From a virus: DNA of 61,556 bases. The notes beneath the pieces are model-generated. The model saw only the letters and a program-made list of their open reading frames with translations, had not been told where the DNA came from and did not search any database. This document shows positions 25,933 to 33,900 of the stretch, one piece after another (position 1 is the stretch's first letter; every line of letters begins with the position of its first letter). The stretch is taken from the IMG/VR virus record IMGVR_UViG_3300030012_003022, positions 1 to 61,556 of that record; one strand, given 5' to 3'. Both the position numbers and the translations under genes were made by a program.

Positions 25933-26432
25933 TATTTCCACCACCAATTAGGGGCTTGTCTCCCCTTTTGCCACTTTGCGAATCTTGCTTTCTCATGTAG
26001 GTAATAGTTTCTGTATGCCATGACTGCGTCACCTTCGACCTTGTATTCGTCGGGCATACATTGAGCGAACTCGGTCAATTCCCCTTCGGGAATCATGTTC
26101 ATCATGTGGAACATCTGTTCGATACCATCAACGCAGTAATGCGATTTTCCAAATCTTCTTTCGTATTCTTCGCAAAGCATGGCTGCATGGAACGCAGCCC
26201 AAATGAAATTCTCTCTCGTATCACCTACCCAACGGGTAGCGGGGTGAAAATGATAACCACCTTTTAGGGGCGTGTTTGACTTTGTCAAAGGCATCTGCTC
26301 ATCTGTTGCGCCATGTCTGCGTAGTGCTGAACCCATTTGTTGATATAATTCGCATACCATTTTAGGCACATGCTTATCACAATACATCTTTGCGGCCTCC
26401 GTAGGGGATTTGTCAAGGACAAATATATTCAT
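25932..26432 (-). CDS. conserved phage protein of the CDKHVxKM type
   Basis: 166 residues. Opens MNIFVLDKSPTEAAKMYCDKHVPKM and includes HPATRWVGDTRENFIWAAFHAAMLCEEYERRFGK and MPDEYK...YRNYYLHEKARFAKW, a pattern I recognise from hypothetical proteins in many marine phages. The conserved cysteine, histidines and arginines suggest an enzyme, but no activity is established that I know of. Confidence 0.65.
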   Translation of the reverse strand: MNIFVLDKSPTEAAKMYCDKHVPKMVCELYQQMGSALRRHGATDEQMPLTKSNTPLKGGYHFHPATRWVGDTRENFIWAAFHAAMLCEEYERRFGKSHYCVDGIEQMFHMMNMIPEGELTEFAQCMPDEYKVEGDAVMAYRNYYLHEKARFAKWQKGRQAPNWWWK

Positions 26433-26606
26433 TCAATCACCCCTCCTTTCTTCGGGTGTCAAAAAGAAATTAGCATATTCGGGGTAGTCTCTTAGTATGG
26501 CTACTACTTTACTGTGCCAAGCATCACGCCAAGCACCATTGTTCCCACTATGTATGAGCGTGAAATACGCTCGTATAATAGTATCAAACTCGTCTTTTGT
26601 TATCAC
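26433..26606 (-). CDS. 57-residue protein, GTG start
   Basis: Frame VITKDEFDTIIRAYFTLIHSGNNGAWRDAWHSKV...FFLTPEERRGD. The GTG overlaps the upstream stop (GTGA) and the TGA lies immediately before the next ATG, so it completes an unbroken chain. Helical; unknown function. Confidence 0.55.
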   Translation of the reverse strand: MITKDEFDTIIRAYFTLIHSGNNGAWRDAWHSKVVAILRDYPEYANFFLTPEERRGD

Positions 26607-26884
26607 TCTTCTTCACCTTCCCAATTGTCAGTTATCTTTGCGAACTGTTCCATAAATTCTTTATGGGAATGTAATTCTCTTAGTTCGCATAAGACTATGG
26701 AAGTTATACTTCTCAATACGCCTACCTTGTATGGATGGCCGTCGAAATCTTCGATTACATCACCTGCCTCTAAGGTATCGCATATCTCGCTTAGTATTTG
26801 TTCATACAAATCGTCGGCTTTTCTTTTCGCTCTTGCGTCTCTAACTTCTTTCATCAATTTTTTTGCTATTCCTTCTTCTTTCAT
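26603..26884 (-). CDS. small protein with basic helix
   Basis: 93 residues; basic N-terminal helix (KKLMKEVRDARAKRKADDLYEQ) then a small beta region GDVIEDFDGHPYKVGVLRSI and acidic tail. No family recognised. Confidence 0.5.
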   Translation of the reverse strand: MKEEGIAKKLMKEVRDARAKRKADDLYEQILSEICDTLEAGDVIEDFDGHPYKVGVLRSITSIVLCELRELHSHKEFMEQFAKITDNWEGEEE

Positions 26885-27078
26885 GCTCTCGCCTCCATCA
26901 TTTTCTTTATCCTGTATGCAATCACTAATTCATTACATGAATCGCAAACTCTACCAGCAACCAAAGGTTGTCCGTTGTGTCCACTATCCCAATACATGAC
27001 GCGCTCACCCTCAAGGTTGGTCATGTATTTTTTCTCAATTTTGCCAAAGCATAAATCGCATATTTTTTCTTCGCTCAC
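26881..27078 (-). CDS. zinc-ribbon protein
   Basis: 65 residues: CDLCFGKIEKKYM ... GRVCDSCNELVI, two CxxC pairs bracketing a beta hairpin, a typical treble-clef/zinc-ribbon layout. Overlaps both neighbours by 4 nt. Confidence 0.65.
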   Translation of the reverse strand: MSEEKICDLCFGKIEKKYMTNLEGERVMYWDSGHNGQPLVAGRVCDSCNELVIAYRIKKMMEARA

Positions 27079-27293
27079 TCTTCCTCATCTCCAAATAATT
27101 CTTCGTTGCCGTAGCCGTTCTCATAGTCTTCTCGCAAGGCACTTTCATAATCAGCCATGCCTACATTGTAGGCTATCGGGTCTATCGTCTGTAATGCGAC
27201 TGACGGCAAGTAGGTATAACCTGCAATCTTCACCATCGGGTAGCATTCGTCTAACATCTCATCATACATTTCTTTCAGCAATTCTTCATTCAT
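27075..27293 (-). CDS. small acidic protein
   Basis: 72 residues, MNEELLKEMYDEMLDECYPMVKIAGYTYLPS...YGNEELFGDEEE. Net negative, in the overlapping chain. No family recognised. Confidence 0.5.
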   Translation of the reverse strand: MNEELLKEMYDEMLDECYPMVKIAGYTYLPSVALQTIDPIAYNVGMADYESALREDYENGYGNEELFGDEEE

Positions 27294-27772
27294 TCTATCA
27301 CTTCTCCTAAAGCATCTCGCAACAGTTCCTTGACCTGTGCCGTAGTCATAGGCTTGCCTGTGCTACGCTCATTCCATGACCTTGTCATGGGTTTGCTATC
27401 GGTGTAGCCTTTGGCTACGGTTCTGTTGCGAGAATATTTTGCACCATGCCATGTGGCCGTAGTGTTGAGAACTTTGTTCCCTACGGGGCTTCGGTGTCTT
27501 TTTGCTTTGTAAGCATTCTGCTTACGAAGATACTCTTGATGCTTTGCATCATCATAATATGGAATACCTGTAATCACTTGTGATTCGGGGTAGTCTTCAA
27601 GGTCTGTAATACGCATAGCGCAAACCATCTTCAAGTCGTGGTCTTTGTAAAAGACTACATGCCTATACCCTTGACCGTTAGAATTGACACGCCACAAAAT
27701 AGGGTGTCCGTTCTCACATCTAAAAATTTCAGCGTTCTTCAATTGTCCGTCTTCATCATATCCTGCCATCAT
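27290..27772 (-). CDS. unknown protein with basic middle
   Basis: 160 residues. Beta-rich N-terminal third (IFRCENGHPILWRVNSNGQGYRHVVFYKDHDLKMV), then a basic, poorly ordered middle (NAYKAKRHRSPVGNKVLN...YSRNRTVAKGYTDSK). The coding sequence holds perfect hairpins at 27374-27390 and 27404-27418. First gene after a bipartite promoter. Confidence 0.5.
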   Translation of the reverse strand: MMAGYDEDGQLKNAEIFRCENGHPILWRVNSNGQGYRHVVFYKDHDLKMVCAMRITDLEDYPESQVITGIPYYDDAKHQEYLRKQNAYKAKRHRSPVGNKVLNTTATWHGAKYSRNRTVAKGYTDSKPMTRSWNERSTGKPMTTAQVKELLRDALGEVIE

Positions 27773-27795
27773 TCATCACCTGCATATATTACAAA

Positions 27796-27817
27796 TAAAT
27801 AGGGGGTTTTGGTATTT
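27796..27817 (-). promoter_or_regulatory. bipartite promoter, copy 3
   Basis: Minus strand AAATA, 7 nt, CCCCCTATTTA, ending 23 nt before the ATG at 27772. Confidence 0.55.
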
Positions 27818-27823
27818 AACATT

Positions 27824-28054
27824 TTACTCCGACCTCCTGTCGCATACACATTCGCTACGCCACTCGCCACACCCATTACATAGGCGAGCCTTTGCATATC
27901 CAAGTGCCGCCTGTATCTTTGAGCGTATTGCACCCTCAAGATTGTCGCTTTTTGGTAGGCAGTCTAAAGCAAGCCTCAAGTATTTGCGAATATAATAACC
28001 TCCGGTAGGAGGTTGATTTTGGTTGATTACATCAGCCGTAAATGCGTTGCTCAA
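27824..28054 (-). CDS. zinc-knuckle protein, TTG start
   Basis: 76 residues; TTG with GGAGG 7 nt upstream, overlapping the upstream stop. C-terminus CNGCGEWRSECVC, four cysteines in 13 residues. The middle is helical. Function unknown. Confidence 0.6.
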   Translation of the reverse strand: MSNAFTADVINQNQPPTGGYYIRKYLRLALDCLPKSDNLEGAIRSKIQAALGYAKARLCNGCGEWRSECVCDRRSE

Positions 28055-28326
28055 CAGACCGCCTCCTCTAAAGTCATTATCGCATTTTCAAGGCAAGTAT
28101 GCGCCTCATCTGCTTCTGTGTATGCTTGCTCAAGTGCTTCAACCGCTTCCGCAAGTGCTTCTCCAATGGGAGAAGCCTCAAGACCATTATCGCAAATGTT
28201 CTCATACTTTATCTGTTCTTCGGTTTCTCTTTCCTCAAGGAAAGCCCTAATGTCTTCAACCTGCGAGAGTATCTCTTGCAGTTCGCCTATTCTTTGCTCT
28301 ATCATTTTTCTGTCCTTTGCGTTCAC
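28051..28326 (-). CDS. coiled-coil protein
   Basis: 91 residues, GTG start overlapping the upstream stop. Long acidic helices (IEQRIGELQEILSQVEDIRAFLEERETEEQ and EALAEAVEALEQAYTEADEAHTCLENAIMTLEE). No family recognised. Confidence 0.5.
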   Translation of the reverse strand: MNAKDRKMIEQRIGELQEILSQVEDIRAFLEERETEEQIKYENICDNGLEASPIGEALAEAVEALEQAYTEADEAHTCLENAIMTLEEAVC

Positions 28327-28406
28327 TCTTCTTCACCTGCCTCATCCTTATCCGCTACGGGCAAACCTAATACACGGAAAATGTCCTTGAAAATTGGGTG
28401 GGTCAT
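28323..28406 (-). CDS. 27-residue protein in the overlapping chain
   Basis: MTHPIFKDIFRVLGLPVADKDEAGEEE. AAGGAGG lies 7 nt before the ATG, which overlaps the upstream stop by 4 nt; its own stop overlaps the next GTG by 2 nt. The strong ribosome binding site and exact stop-start overlaps on both sides support translation. Confidence 0.45.
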   Translation of the reverse strand: MTHPIFKDIFRVLGLPVADKDEAGEEE

Positions 28407-28627
28407 TGACCTCCCTCCTTTGCGAACTCTTCGATAAAGTCTTTGACTTTACCAATATCTACTGTGCCTTCGCCCCATTGGTAATTACATGCTTTTGCTA
28501 TATGCAAAAGTATGTCCGTGTCATACTCGCATGACACGGCATCAATGAAGCAACTTGTCAGTCCTCCATCTTGCGCGCAACCATATCCAATCATGTGCAA
28601 CATAATTTCAAATTTCTCATCATTCAT
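28403..28627 (-). CDS. small unknown protein
   Basis: 74 residues, MNDEKFEIMLHMIGYGCAQDGGLTSCFIDAVSCEYDTD..., helical with three cysteines. Directly abuts the DUF2958-like gene. No family recognised. Confidence 0.5.
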   Translation of the reverse strand: MNDEKFEIMLHMIGYGCAQDGGLTSCFIDAVSCEYDTDILLHIAKACNYQWGEGTVDIGKVKDFIEEFAKEGGQ

Positions 28628-28888
28628 TCAATAATCCCTCCTTCCGGAGTAAGGCAAATCGCAATCCTTAATCTCCCATACCATAGGTATGCTATCCAAT
28701 TCGGCTACGCTGAAATAACCCCATTCGGGGTATGTGCCTTGCACATACCCGAAGCATGTTCCATCGTCGTGTATCTCCGTTGCGAACCAATACCAACCGG
28801 ACATGGATTCCCAACCCTTCAAAACTTTGTTTTCATCTCCGTATGCTCGGAGGTATAATTCACCATTTTTCGTTATCAATTCAGTCAT
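28628..28888 (-). CDS. DUF2958-like protein
   Basis: 86 residues. GWYWFATEIHDDGTCFGYVQGTYPEWGYFSVAELDSI matches the DUF2958 core (WYatE...fGyV-G-E-GYFsl-EL). The family is common on plasmids and phages without a known function. The sequence carries a 10-bp perfect hairpin at 28728-28750. Confidence 0.65.
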   Translation of the reverse strand: MTELITKNGELYLRAYGDENKVLKGWESMSGWYWFATEIHDDGTCFGYVQGTYPEWGYFSVAELDSIPMVWEIKDCDLPYSGRRDY

Positions 28889-28914
28889 TCTTCATCGTCT
28901 CCTGTTTCTCGGCC

Positions 28915-28936
28915 TTTATAGGGGTTCTTCATATTT
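28915..28936 (-). promoter_or_regulatory. bipartite promoter, copy 4
   Basis: Minus strand AAATA, 7 nt, ACCCCTATAAA, ending 26 nt before the ATG at 28888. It overlaps the 3' end of the upstream gene. Confidence 0.55.
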
Positions 28937-29092
28937 AAAAGGAACTGTCGAGCAATAATCACGCTCATAAATTTTAAGAGCATCTTTCACGCTAATAAAA
29001 TGCGAGTTCTTCGCGTGTGTAAATACGCGCCACCTGCTCGGAGGCACACCTAATGCGAGTGCGCTCATGTGTATATAGCCTTCTTGCGTCAT
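28916..29092 (-). CDS. small unknown protein
   Basis: 58 residues from MTQEGYIHMSALALGVPPSRWRVFTHAKNSHFISVKDALKIYERDY. The first part has a short HTH-like turn. GGTGA precedes the ATG closely. No family recognised. Confidence 0.45.
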   Translation of the reverse strand: MTQEGYIHMSALALGVPPSRWRVFTHAKNSHFISVKDALKIYERDYCSTVPFKYEEPL

Positions 29093-29094
29093 GT

Positions 29095-29553
29095 TCACCA
29101 CTCCTCCGGCATAGGTTCACCTGCACACCTTATTACGCCTTCATCAAATTCCCAAGAACCCTCATCCGTTCTCATACCAATTCTTTGAATTGCACCCCAT
29201 TTTTTTCTATCTACTGTATTAGGTTCTGTGAACCTAATACCTGTCATTTCTGTTAGAACAGAAATCGCAAAGACTAAATCTTTAGGACATAGCCCTGCTA
29301 TGTAGTTCATACCTTCGGGAGTTAGGACATCATAATAATGCACAAACAATAAATCGCACATAGTTTCCTCGATGATTTGTTCTCCTACGGAGACTCCGGT
29401 ATGCTTCGATTCATCTCCGGCCATGAGTCTTATGAAAGACTCAAAATTTTCGTGGTCTTCGACATGGTTTAACAGTCTCTTGCCTGTGTTTGTAAAACAA
29501 ACTCTTGCTAAGAGCCACGCTTGCCTAAAGGTATCATCATGCCAAATACTCAT
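29095..29553 (-). CDS. unknown helical protein
   Basis: 152 residues from the ATG overlapping the upstream stop. Mostly helical with tryptophans (FRQAWLLARVCF, DRKKWGAIQRI, EGSWEFDEG). No family recognised. Confidence 0.5.
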   Translation of the reverse strand: MSIWHDDTFRQAWLLARVCFTNTGKRLLNHVEDHENFESFIRLMAGDESKHTGVSVGEQIIEETMCDLLFVHYYDVLTPEGMNYIAGLCPKDLVFAISVLTEMTGIRFTEPNTVDRKKWGAIQRIGMRTDEGSWEFDEGVIRCAGEPMPEEW

Positions 29554-29780
29554 CAAGCCCACTCCCCTGCATCTAACGCCATGTGTCCTGCTGATTCATC
29601 AAGCAAGCAAGCCATCTGTTTTACCTTGAAACCTTCAAAGAAGTTTTCAAATTGATTTACGATGTGCATCGCAAATTCTTCCATCTCCTCCTTAGGAGGA
29701 GTCGGAAGCACAATCAAATGTGTCTCCTCCTCGCCTGTCTGTTCGTTTATCATGCCTACATTCCATACTTTCATGTTCAT
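29553..29780 (-). CDS. small unknown protein
   Basis: 75 residues, MNMKVWNVGMINEQTGEEETHLIVLPTPPKEEMEEFAMHIVNQFENFF..., an alpha/beta mini-domain. Followed at once by the next gene's start. The region before its ATG contains a hairpin, TTCAAATA-TTC-TATTTGAA, at 29804-29822. Confidence 0.5.
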   Translation of the reverse strand: MNMKVWNVGMINEQTGEEETHLIVLPTPPKEEMEEFAMHIVNQFENFFEGFKVKQMACLLDESAGHMALDAGEWA

Positions 29781-29822
29781 ACTTTATCACTCCTTTTGCT
29801 TTTTCAAATATTCTATTTGAAC

Positions 29823-30770
29823 CTAATACTCATCCTCACCATCTGCTTTAGCAGTCCATTTTGATATTGCTTCTTTGACATCTTCGATGCCGACTTTGAT
29901 AGCCGCCTCGACGCTATGTTGTCCGTCACCTTGCCTCATTACATGAGCCTGTTGAAGCCCTATGGCTTGAGCAACATATTTTTGCGATTCTTTAGGTAGT
30001 TCACAAGAACGACCTAATCCCCAATCGGCATCACCTTGTGCCGCCCACATTCCGAAGATACCACTTCGGAAGAACCACGCTGACCCTGCTGATGCTGCGA
30101 TAGCCTCGTTAAGAGGCTCGTCGGCTGATTTCAGCATAACTGCTGCGATTGCATTCTTGTTTTTGCTATCATTATAGCAACCCACAGAATAAGCGTAGCC
30201 CCAAACTTCGACTATGAATCCGGCCTCGCCAAGCAATTCTGCGGCTGCGAGGGCGACTGCGGTTCTTGCGAACATGACTTCGGCTTTGATGTTGGCATTA
30301 CCTCCGGTAGGAACGACTAATGCTACGGCTTCCGCAGGGGCTTGACTCTTTGTAAGAGTCCTGCGAAATCTTGAGTCTCCGTTAAGGAGACGACCCGCAT
30401 TTACTTTGCCTCGATTGTCCGACCACTTGAGCATTCTCTTCAAGGAAGAGAAGTCAATCGAATCAACCAAATCCGACATATTCTTTCTTGCTTTAGCAAT
30501 TTGCTTATGGTCGTTCTCTACATAGTCTCCGACTAATGCGGCCACTTCACGACGCTTCTTGATGCCACTACCTTTTAGGTCTTCACGACCTATCCAATGG
30601 AAGTCAGCACTTTGATTCAAAGGATTATATCCTTTGAAGTCGGAGTTCTTGAGCGAACCGACATAGTCGGAGGCCGCTTGCACAGTCTCCGCTACGCTAC
30701 ACCTTGTTTTGATTTCCGGAATAACGAAGTTATTGATGCCTCGTATATCTGTCTTATGAACCATGTTCAT
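29823..30770 (-). CDS. VWA-like/CobT-like partner of the MoxR-type ATPase (tentative)
   Basis: 315 residues. C-terminal half alternates strands and helices (AEAVALVVPTGG, AAELLGEAGFIVEVWGYAYSVG, AIAAVMLKSAD, SGIFGMWAAQG) as a von Willebrand A-like fold does, but no DxSxS MIDAS is seen. It directly follows a MoxR/CobS-like ATPase gene; phages often carry such ATPase plus VWA-like pairs. The role is unknown; the pairing is the main argument. Confidence 0.45.
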   Translation of the reverse strand: MNMVHKTDIRGINNFVIPEIKTRCSVAETVQAASDYVGSLKNSDFKGYNPLNQSADFHWIGREDLKGSGIKKRREVAALVGDYVENDHKQIAKARKNMSDLVDSIDFSSLKRMLKWSDNRGKVNAGRLLNGDSRFRRTLTKSQAPAEAVALVVPTGGNANIKAEVMFARTAVALAAAELLGEAGFIVEVWGYAYSVGCYNDSKNKNAIAAVMLKSADEPLNEAIAASAGSAWFFRSGIFGMWAAQGDADWGLGRSCELPKESQKYVAQAIGLQQAHVMRQGDGQHSVEAAIKVGIEDVKEAISKWTAKADGEDEY

Positions 30771-30812
30771 TCACCACCTTTGCGAATTTTTGATAATCTC
30801 CTACGGAGGTTA

Positions 30813-32294
30813 TCAAGCCGCCCCTCCGTTTCCTGTTGCATCTTCGATGAAAGACTTGTCGTAGCCTATGGCTCGGAGGTCTTTCTCATTCCAATCTGCT
30901 AAAGCAGTAGTTCTCCAACGGTTGCCATTCCAACCCAATACATGCTTTTGCTTGTAGGCAGTTTGCATGTGGCGAGGACTGATAATCCTACGGATTCCTG
31001 CTGAATCGGCTTTGCTTCGCACTTCATGGAAGAAATTGACGATTTCATCGTCTTGGATAAGTTCTCGCTCAAAGGCTCGGTCATAGCCCCAATGGATAAC
31101 GCCTCCTGCAAAGCGATTCAAAGTGGATATATCAAGTGTTTCATTGGCTATATAGCCACTTCGACCACTACCCTGTCCAAGAGTATTTCCGGTTGCGAGA
31201 ATCCATAAATCGTCGGAACGACGGACAACTTTTCCATCGGGCATTCTCCAAGTATCTCCGGCTAAAGCCGCATTTGCCGCTATTGCAGTTCCACCTACAA
31301 GGCATGGGAACTCGTCAAAGACGAGGACTCCACCATCTCGATAGACTTTGACTATGTCACTCATTCGGTGAACCTCGACTTCGCCACCATCCTTCGGATT
31401 GATTTGAGGAATCATTCCACCGACTATGTCGGAAGGCATCATTTCATTGTGACATGATAGGATAACGAAGTTATCGTCAAGGGTCAAATTCTTGTTTGCG
31501 AATCCGCCATTTTCCTTCGGAAGATGGAGTAGGGTCTCAAATATTTGCTTTGCAGCAAATGTTTTACCGCTTCCTGCCGCACCACATGAGTAAGCATTGG
31601 CTCGGATTTTTGCTAAATCCAAAGCATGCTCAAAGCATGGATGAGTCAAACCAACCTCAAGGTCTCTTGAGTCCTTGCCAAGTGGCTTAACGACCAAAGG
31701 TCGAGGTAAAGACATAGCCGCTAATTGCGAAGCAATTTCGGATTGAACATGGTTTGAGACCATCCCGATAAGGGATGGGGCAACTAATCCTGCAAGCACA
31801 TCTCCGGCTTCTCCGGAAGCCGCAGTAGGTATTGAAACCTTTACAGGTTTTAGGGGGTTCTCCTTGAATAAGGAGTCAAGGTCGTCTTTGTTCTCCTTCG
31901 GAGGAGTCTTAGACTCCTTTGGAGGAGTCTTAGGCTTAGGGTTATCCCAACCTCCATCTTTGATGGAGTGAACATAATCTCGGTCTTCATCAGCGAAGTA
32001 AGCATCTTTGAATGCTTTCATGCTTGAGCCATTGTGAATTATTGCATAAGCAATATTTTGGCCGGACATTTTGTGGTCTTCGGGAAGTAGATGTTTATCA
32101 ACATCTATGCAGGAAGTATGAATCCAAGATTTTTTGCGACTTTCAGTCGGTAGATTGACACATACTACCGCATGTTTAGGGGCTTTGCCCCTTATTTTTG
32201 TTCCACAAACTTTACAGTTTGCATCAAAATTTGCGTTCTTCGTTTTTAGGCCGACTGCTCTTAGCAGTTTGTTTGTTTCATTTTGCTTGCTCAT
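30813..32294 (-). CDS. MoxR/CobS-like AAA+ ATPase with N-terminal zinc finger
   Basis: 493 residues from MSKQNETNKLL, with GGAG 9 nt upstream. Residues 25-65 hold CKVCGTKIRGKAPKHAVVC...WIHTSC, a PARP/treble-clef-like C2HC finger. A proline/lysine linker (KPKTPPKESKTPPKENK) leads to the AAA+ core: Walker A SCGAAGSGKTFAAK, Walker B GGVLVFDEFPC, sensor 1 WILATGNTLGQG, and TLNRFAGG, in the pattern of CobS/MoxR ATPases. It probably remodels a nucleic acid or protein complex with the downstream gene. The linker coding region is itself a run of near-palindromes. Confidence 0.75.
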   Translation of the reverse strand: MSKQNETNKLLRAVGLKTKNANFDANCKVCGTKIRGKAPKHAVVCVNLPTESRKKSWIHTSCIDVDKHLLPEDHKMSGQNIAYAIIHNGSSMKAFKDAYFADEDRDYVHSIKDGGWDNPKPKTPPKESKTPPKENKDDLDSLFKENPLKPVKVSIPTAASGEAGDVLAGLVAPSLIGMVSNHVQSEIASQLAAMSLPRPLVVKPLGKDSRDLEVGLTHPCFEHALDLAKIRANAYSCGAAGSGKTFAAKQIFETLLHLPKENGGFANKNLTLDDNFVILSCHNEMMPSDIVGGMIPQINPKDGGEVEVHRMSDIVKVYRDGGVLVFDEFPCLVGGTAIAANAALAGDTWRMPDGKVVRRSDDLWILATGNTLGQGSGRSGYIANETLDISTLNRFAGGVIHWGYDRAFERELIQDDEIVNFFHEVRSKADSAGIRRIISPRHMQTAYKQKHVLGWNGNRWRTTALADWNEKDLRAIGYDKSFIEDATGNGGAA

Positions 32295-32298
32295 ATTT

Positions 32299-32625
32299 TC
32301 ACACTCCATTTATTGCTCGGATTTGACCCTCCGAGAGGGTTTCACTATTAAAAGATTTTGAAATTGCTTTGGCAATATCTCCGGAAAATTTGCTACCGAA
32401 GGTCTCAAAGCGAACTAATGCCGATTCAACACAATCGTGCATGTATAAAGCATCAAACAAGGACTCTTGTTTGTCTTCGTCTTCAATTACATCATCTATG
32501 ATTTTGCCAACGGCAACCTCGACGATTTGTTTGTTCAATCCTAATGAGGCGAGTATGTGTGTTGCCTCATCAATTAGGTCGTTAAACCCTTTATTCTTAA
32601 TATCCTTCTCAATATTAGTTATCAT
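32299..32625 (-). CDS. small helical protein
   Basis: 108 residues from MITNIEKDIKNKGFNDLIDEATHILASLGL. The frame stays open upstream to 33294, but there it translates repeat-rich DNA into low-complexity sequence, so I start at 32625. The start lies in an imperfect palindrome (TATCACACC/GGTGATGATA), a possible operator. First gene of the MoxR unit; function unknown. Confidence 0.55.
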   Translation of the reverse strand: MITNIEKDIKNKGFNDLIDEATHILASLGLNKQIVEVAVGKIIDDVIEDEDKQESLFDALYMHDCVESALVRFETFGSKFSGDIAKAISKSFNSETLSEGQIRAINGV

Positions 32626-33129
32626 CACCCTAAGGTGTGATAACAATATAGAAGGATATAGAATAGGGTCTATATCCCTAAAGGGATATACCGGACTGCG
32701 ATTCTCAAATAAAGTATGTTGATACTTTATTTTAGAATCCGTATGTATGCACATACAGGGAAATTCAGTCTGCATTTTCATACTCCGTAGGAGTATGGTT
32801 TTTAGGAACTTTAATATACACCTTCCTTTAAAAGGAAGCAGCGCGTAGCATGTGCCTATGTGCGAGTCTATCGTTTTCAAAACAAGAGATATATCAAAAT
32901 ATTCTATTTTGTATCTCTCTTGCGAATCGAGGTTCGGTGGTATGACTTTACCGTTTGCGATTTTGTCGGCTTGATAGGGTATCGAGAACGGCAGGAAACA
33001 CCGCTTTACTTTTTGCACCACTTCAATTTTAGTCTTCCCTAAACTTCCGTAGGAAGTCAAGTATGCCTCCGCATGTGCTTGGGTATGTGCGAGGGCATCT
33101 AAATTCTCAAGGAGAATTGACCCATTTTT

Positions 33130-33156
33130 AGAATAAGAATTATGGAATCTTATTCT
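33130..33156. repeat. hairpin R1
   Basis: AGAATAAGA and TCTTATTCT arms around the 9-nt loop ATTATGGAA. Preceded at 33102-33118 by a hairpin with arms AATTCTC/GAGAATT and followed by an alternating purine-pyrimidine tract. Confidence 0.75.
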
Positions 33157-33483
33157 TAAAATCACATGAGGCACAGATACCCGCACATGCAGGTAGGCGA
33201 GCGAGCAGGTATGCGAGCGTAGGTGCGTATGCAAGCGCGAGGGCGAGGGCATAGGCAAGCCCACTTGAGCAAGGGTCTGTTTGTGTCTGTTCATCTAAAG
33301 TTTGGAAATCTTTTTTTTCCGAAAATTTTCGGTTTCATCAAGAAAACTTTAGGATTTTAGAGAAATCTAAGTAAATTAGATTTATCAAAAATTAGAAAGT
33401 TCAAGGTGAGCAGGTATGCGAGCCTACACCTACACAGGTGCGTAAGCAGGTCTTAATTCTCGGAGAGAATTTCGCAAATCTAA

Positions 33484-33510
33484 TGAATAAGAATTACAGA
33501 ATCTTATTCA
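33484..33510. repeat. hairpin R2
   Basis: TGAATAAGA and TCTTATTCA arms around ATTACAGAA, 354 bp after R1. Also preceded (33455-33471) by AATTCTC/GAGAATT around GGA and followed by an alternating tract, so the composite unit repeats. Confidence 0.75.
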
Positions 33511-33760
33511 TAGATTCACACATGCACATAGGCATGCGCGAGGGCGCATGCACATACATGCTCGCAAGCATACATGCACACCCGCGAGGGTGTGCATACC
33601 TACACACATACCCACACCTACCCCCCCGTATGCGCTCACCTACACCCCTGCGCGAGCATGTGCAAGCACATGCGAGAGTGTGCGAGCAAGCGCACACATG
33701 CGTTTTTTAGCGATTTTTCTAAAGAAAAATAGCAAAAAAACTTAGGAAAATTTCCCCCTT

Positions 33761-33797
33761 TTTTAGAAAGAGGAATTGAGGAATCCTCTTTCTAAAA
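33761..33797. repeat. hairpin R3
   Basis: 14-bp arms TTTTAGAAAGAGGA and TCCTCTTTCTAAAA around ATTGAGGAA. Preceded by an ATTTTTC/GAAAAAT hairpin near 33713-33730 and followed by an alternating tract. Confidence 0.75.
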
Positions 33798-33872
33798 CTT
33801 CGCGTAGGTGTGCATGCACACGCATACGCACATACGCGAGTGTGCGTAGAGGCACACACGCAAGCGTAATTT

Positions 33873-33900
33873 AGAATATAGATTCAGTAATCTATATTCT
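33873..33900. repeat. hairpin R4 (inverted relative to R1-R3)
   Basis: 12-bp arms AGAATATAGATT and AATCTATATTCT around CAGT. Read on the minus strand the inner part is TTACTGAA, close to the ATTNNNGAA loops of R1-R3. Marks the right end of the array. Confidence 0.7.

Noticed and set aside
32626-33294. N-terminal extension of the small gene at 32299-32625
   Set aside because: The extension reads through the hairpin and alternating purine-pyrimidine array and gives repetitive, compositionally odd protein.
33438-33745. Frames on both strands over the alternating tract (repeats of THAR, CACS and similar)
   Set aside because: They exist only because the tract lacks stops; both strands are open and the proteins are simple repeats.
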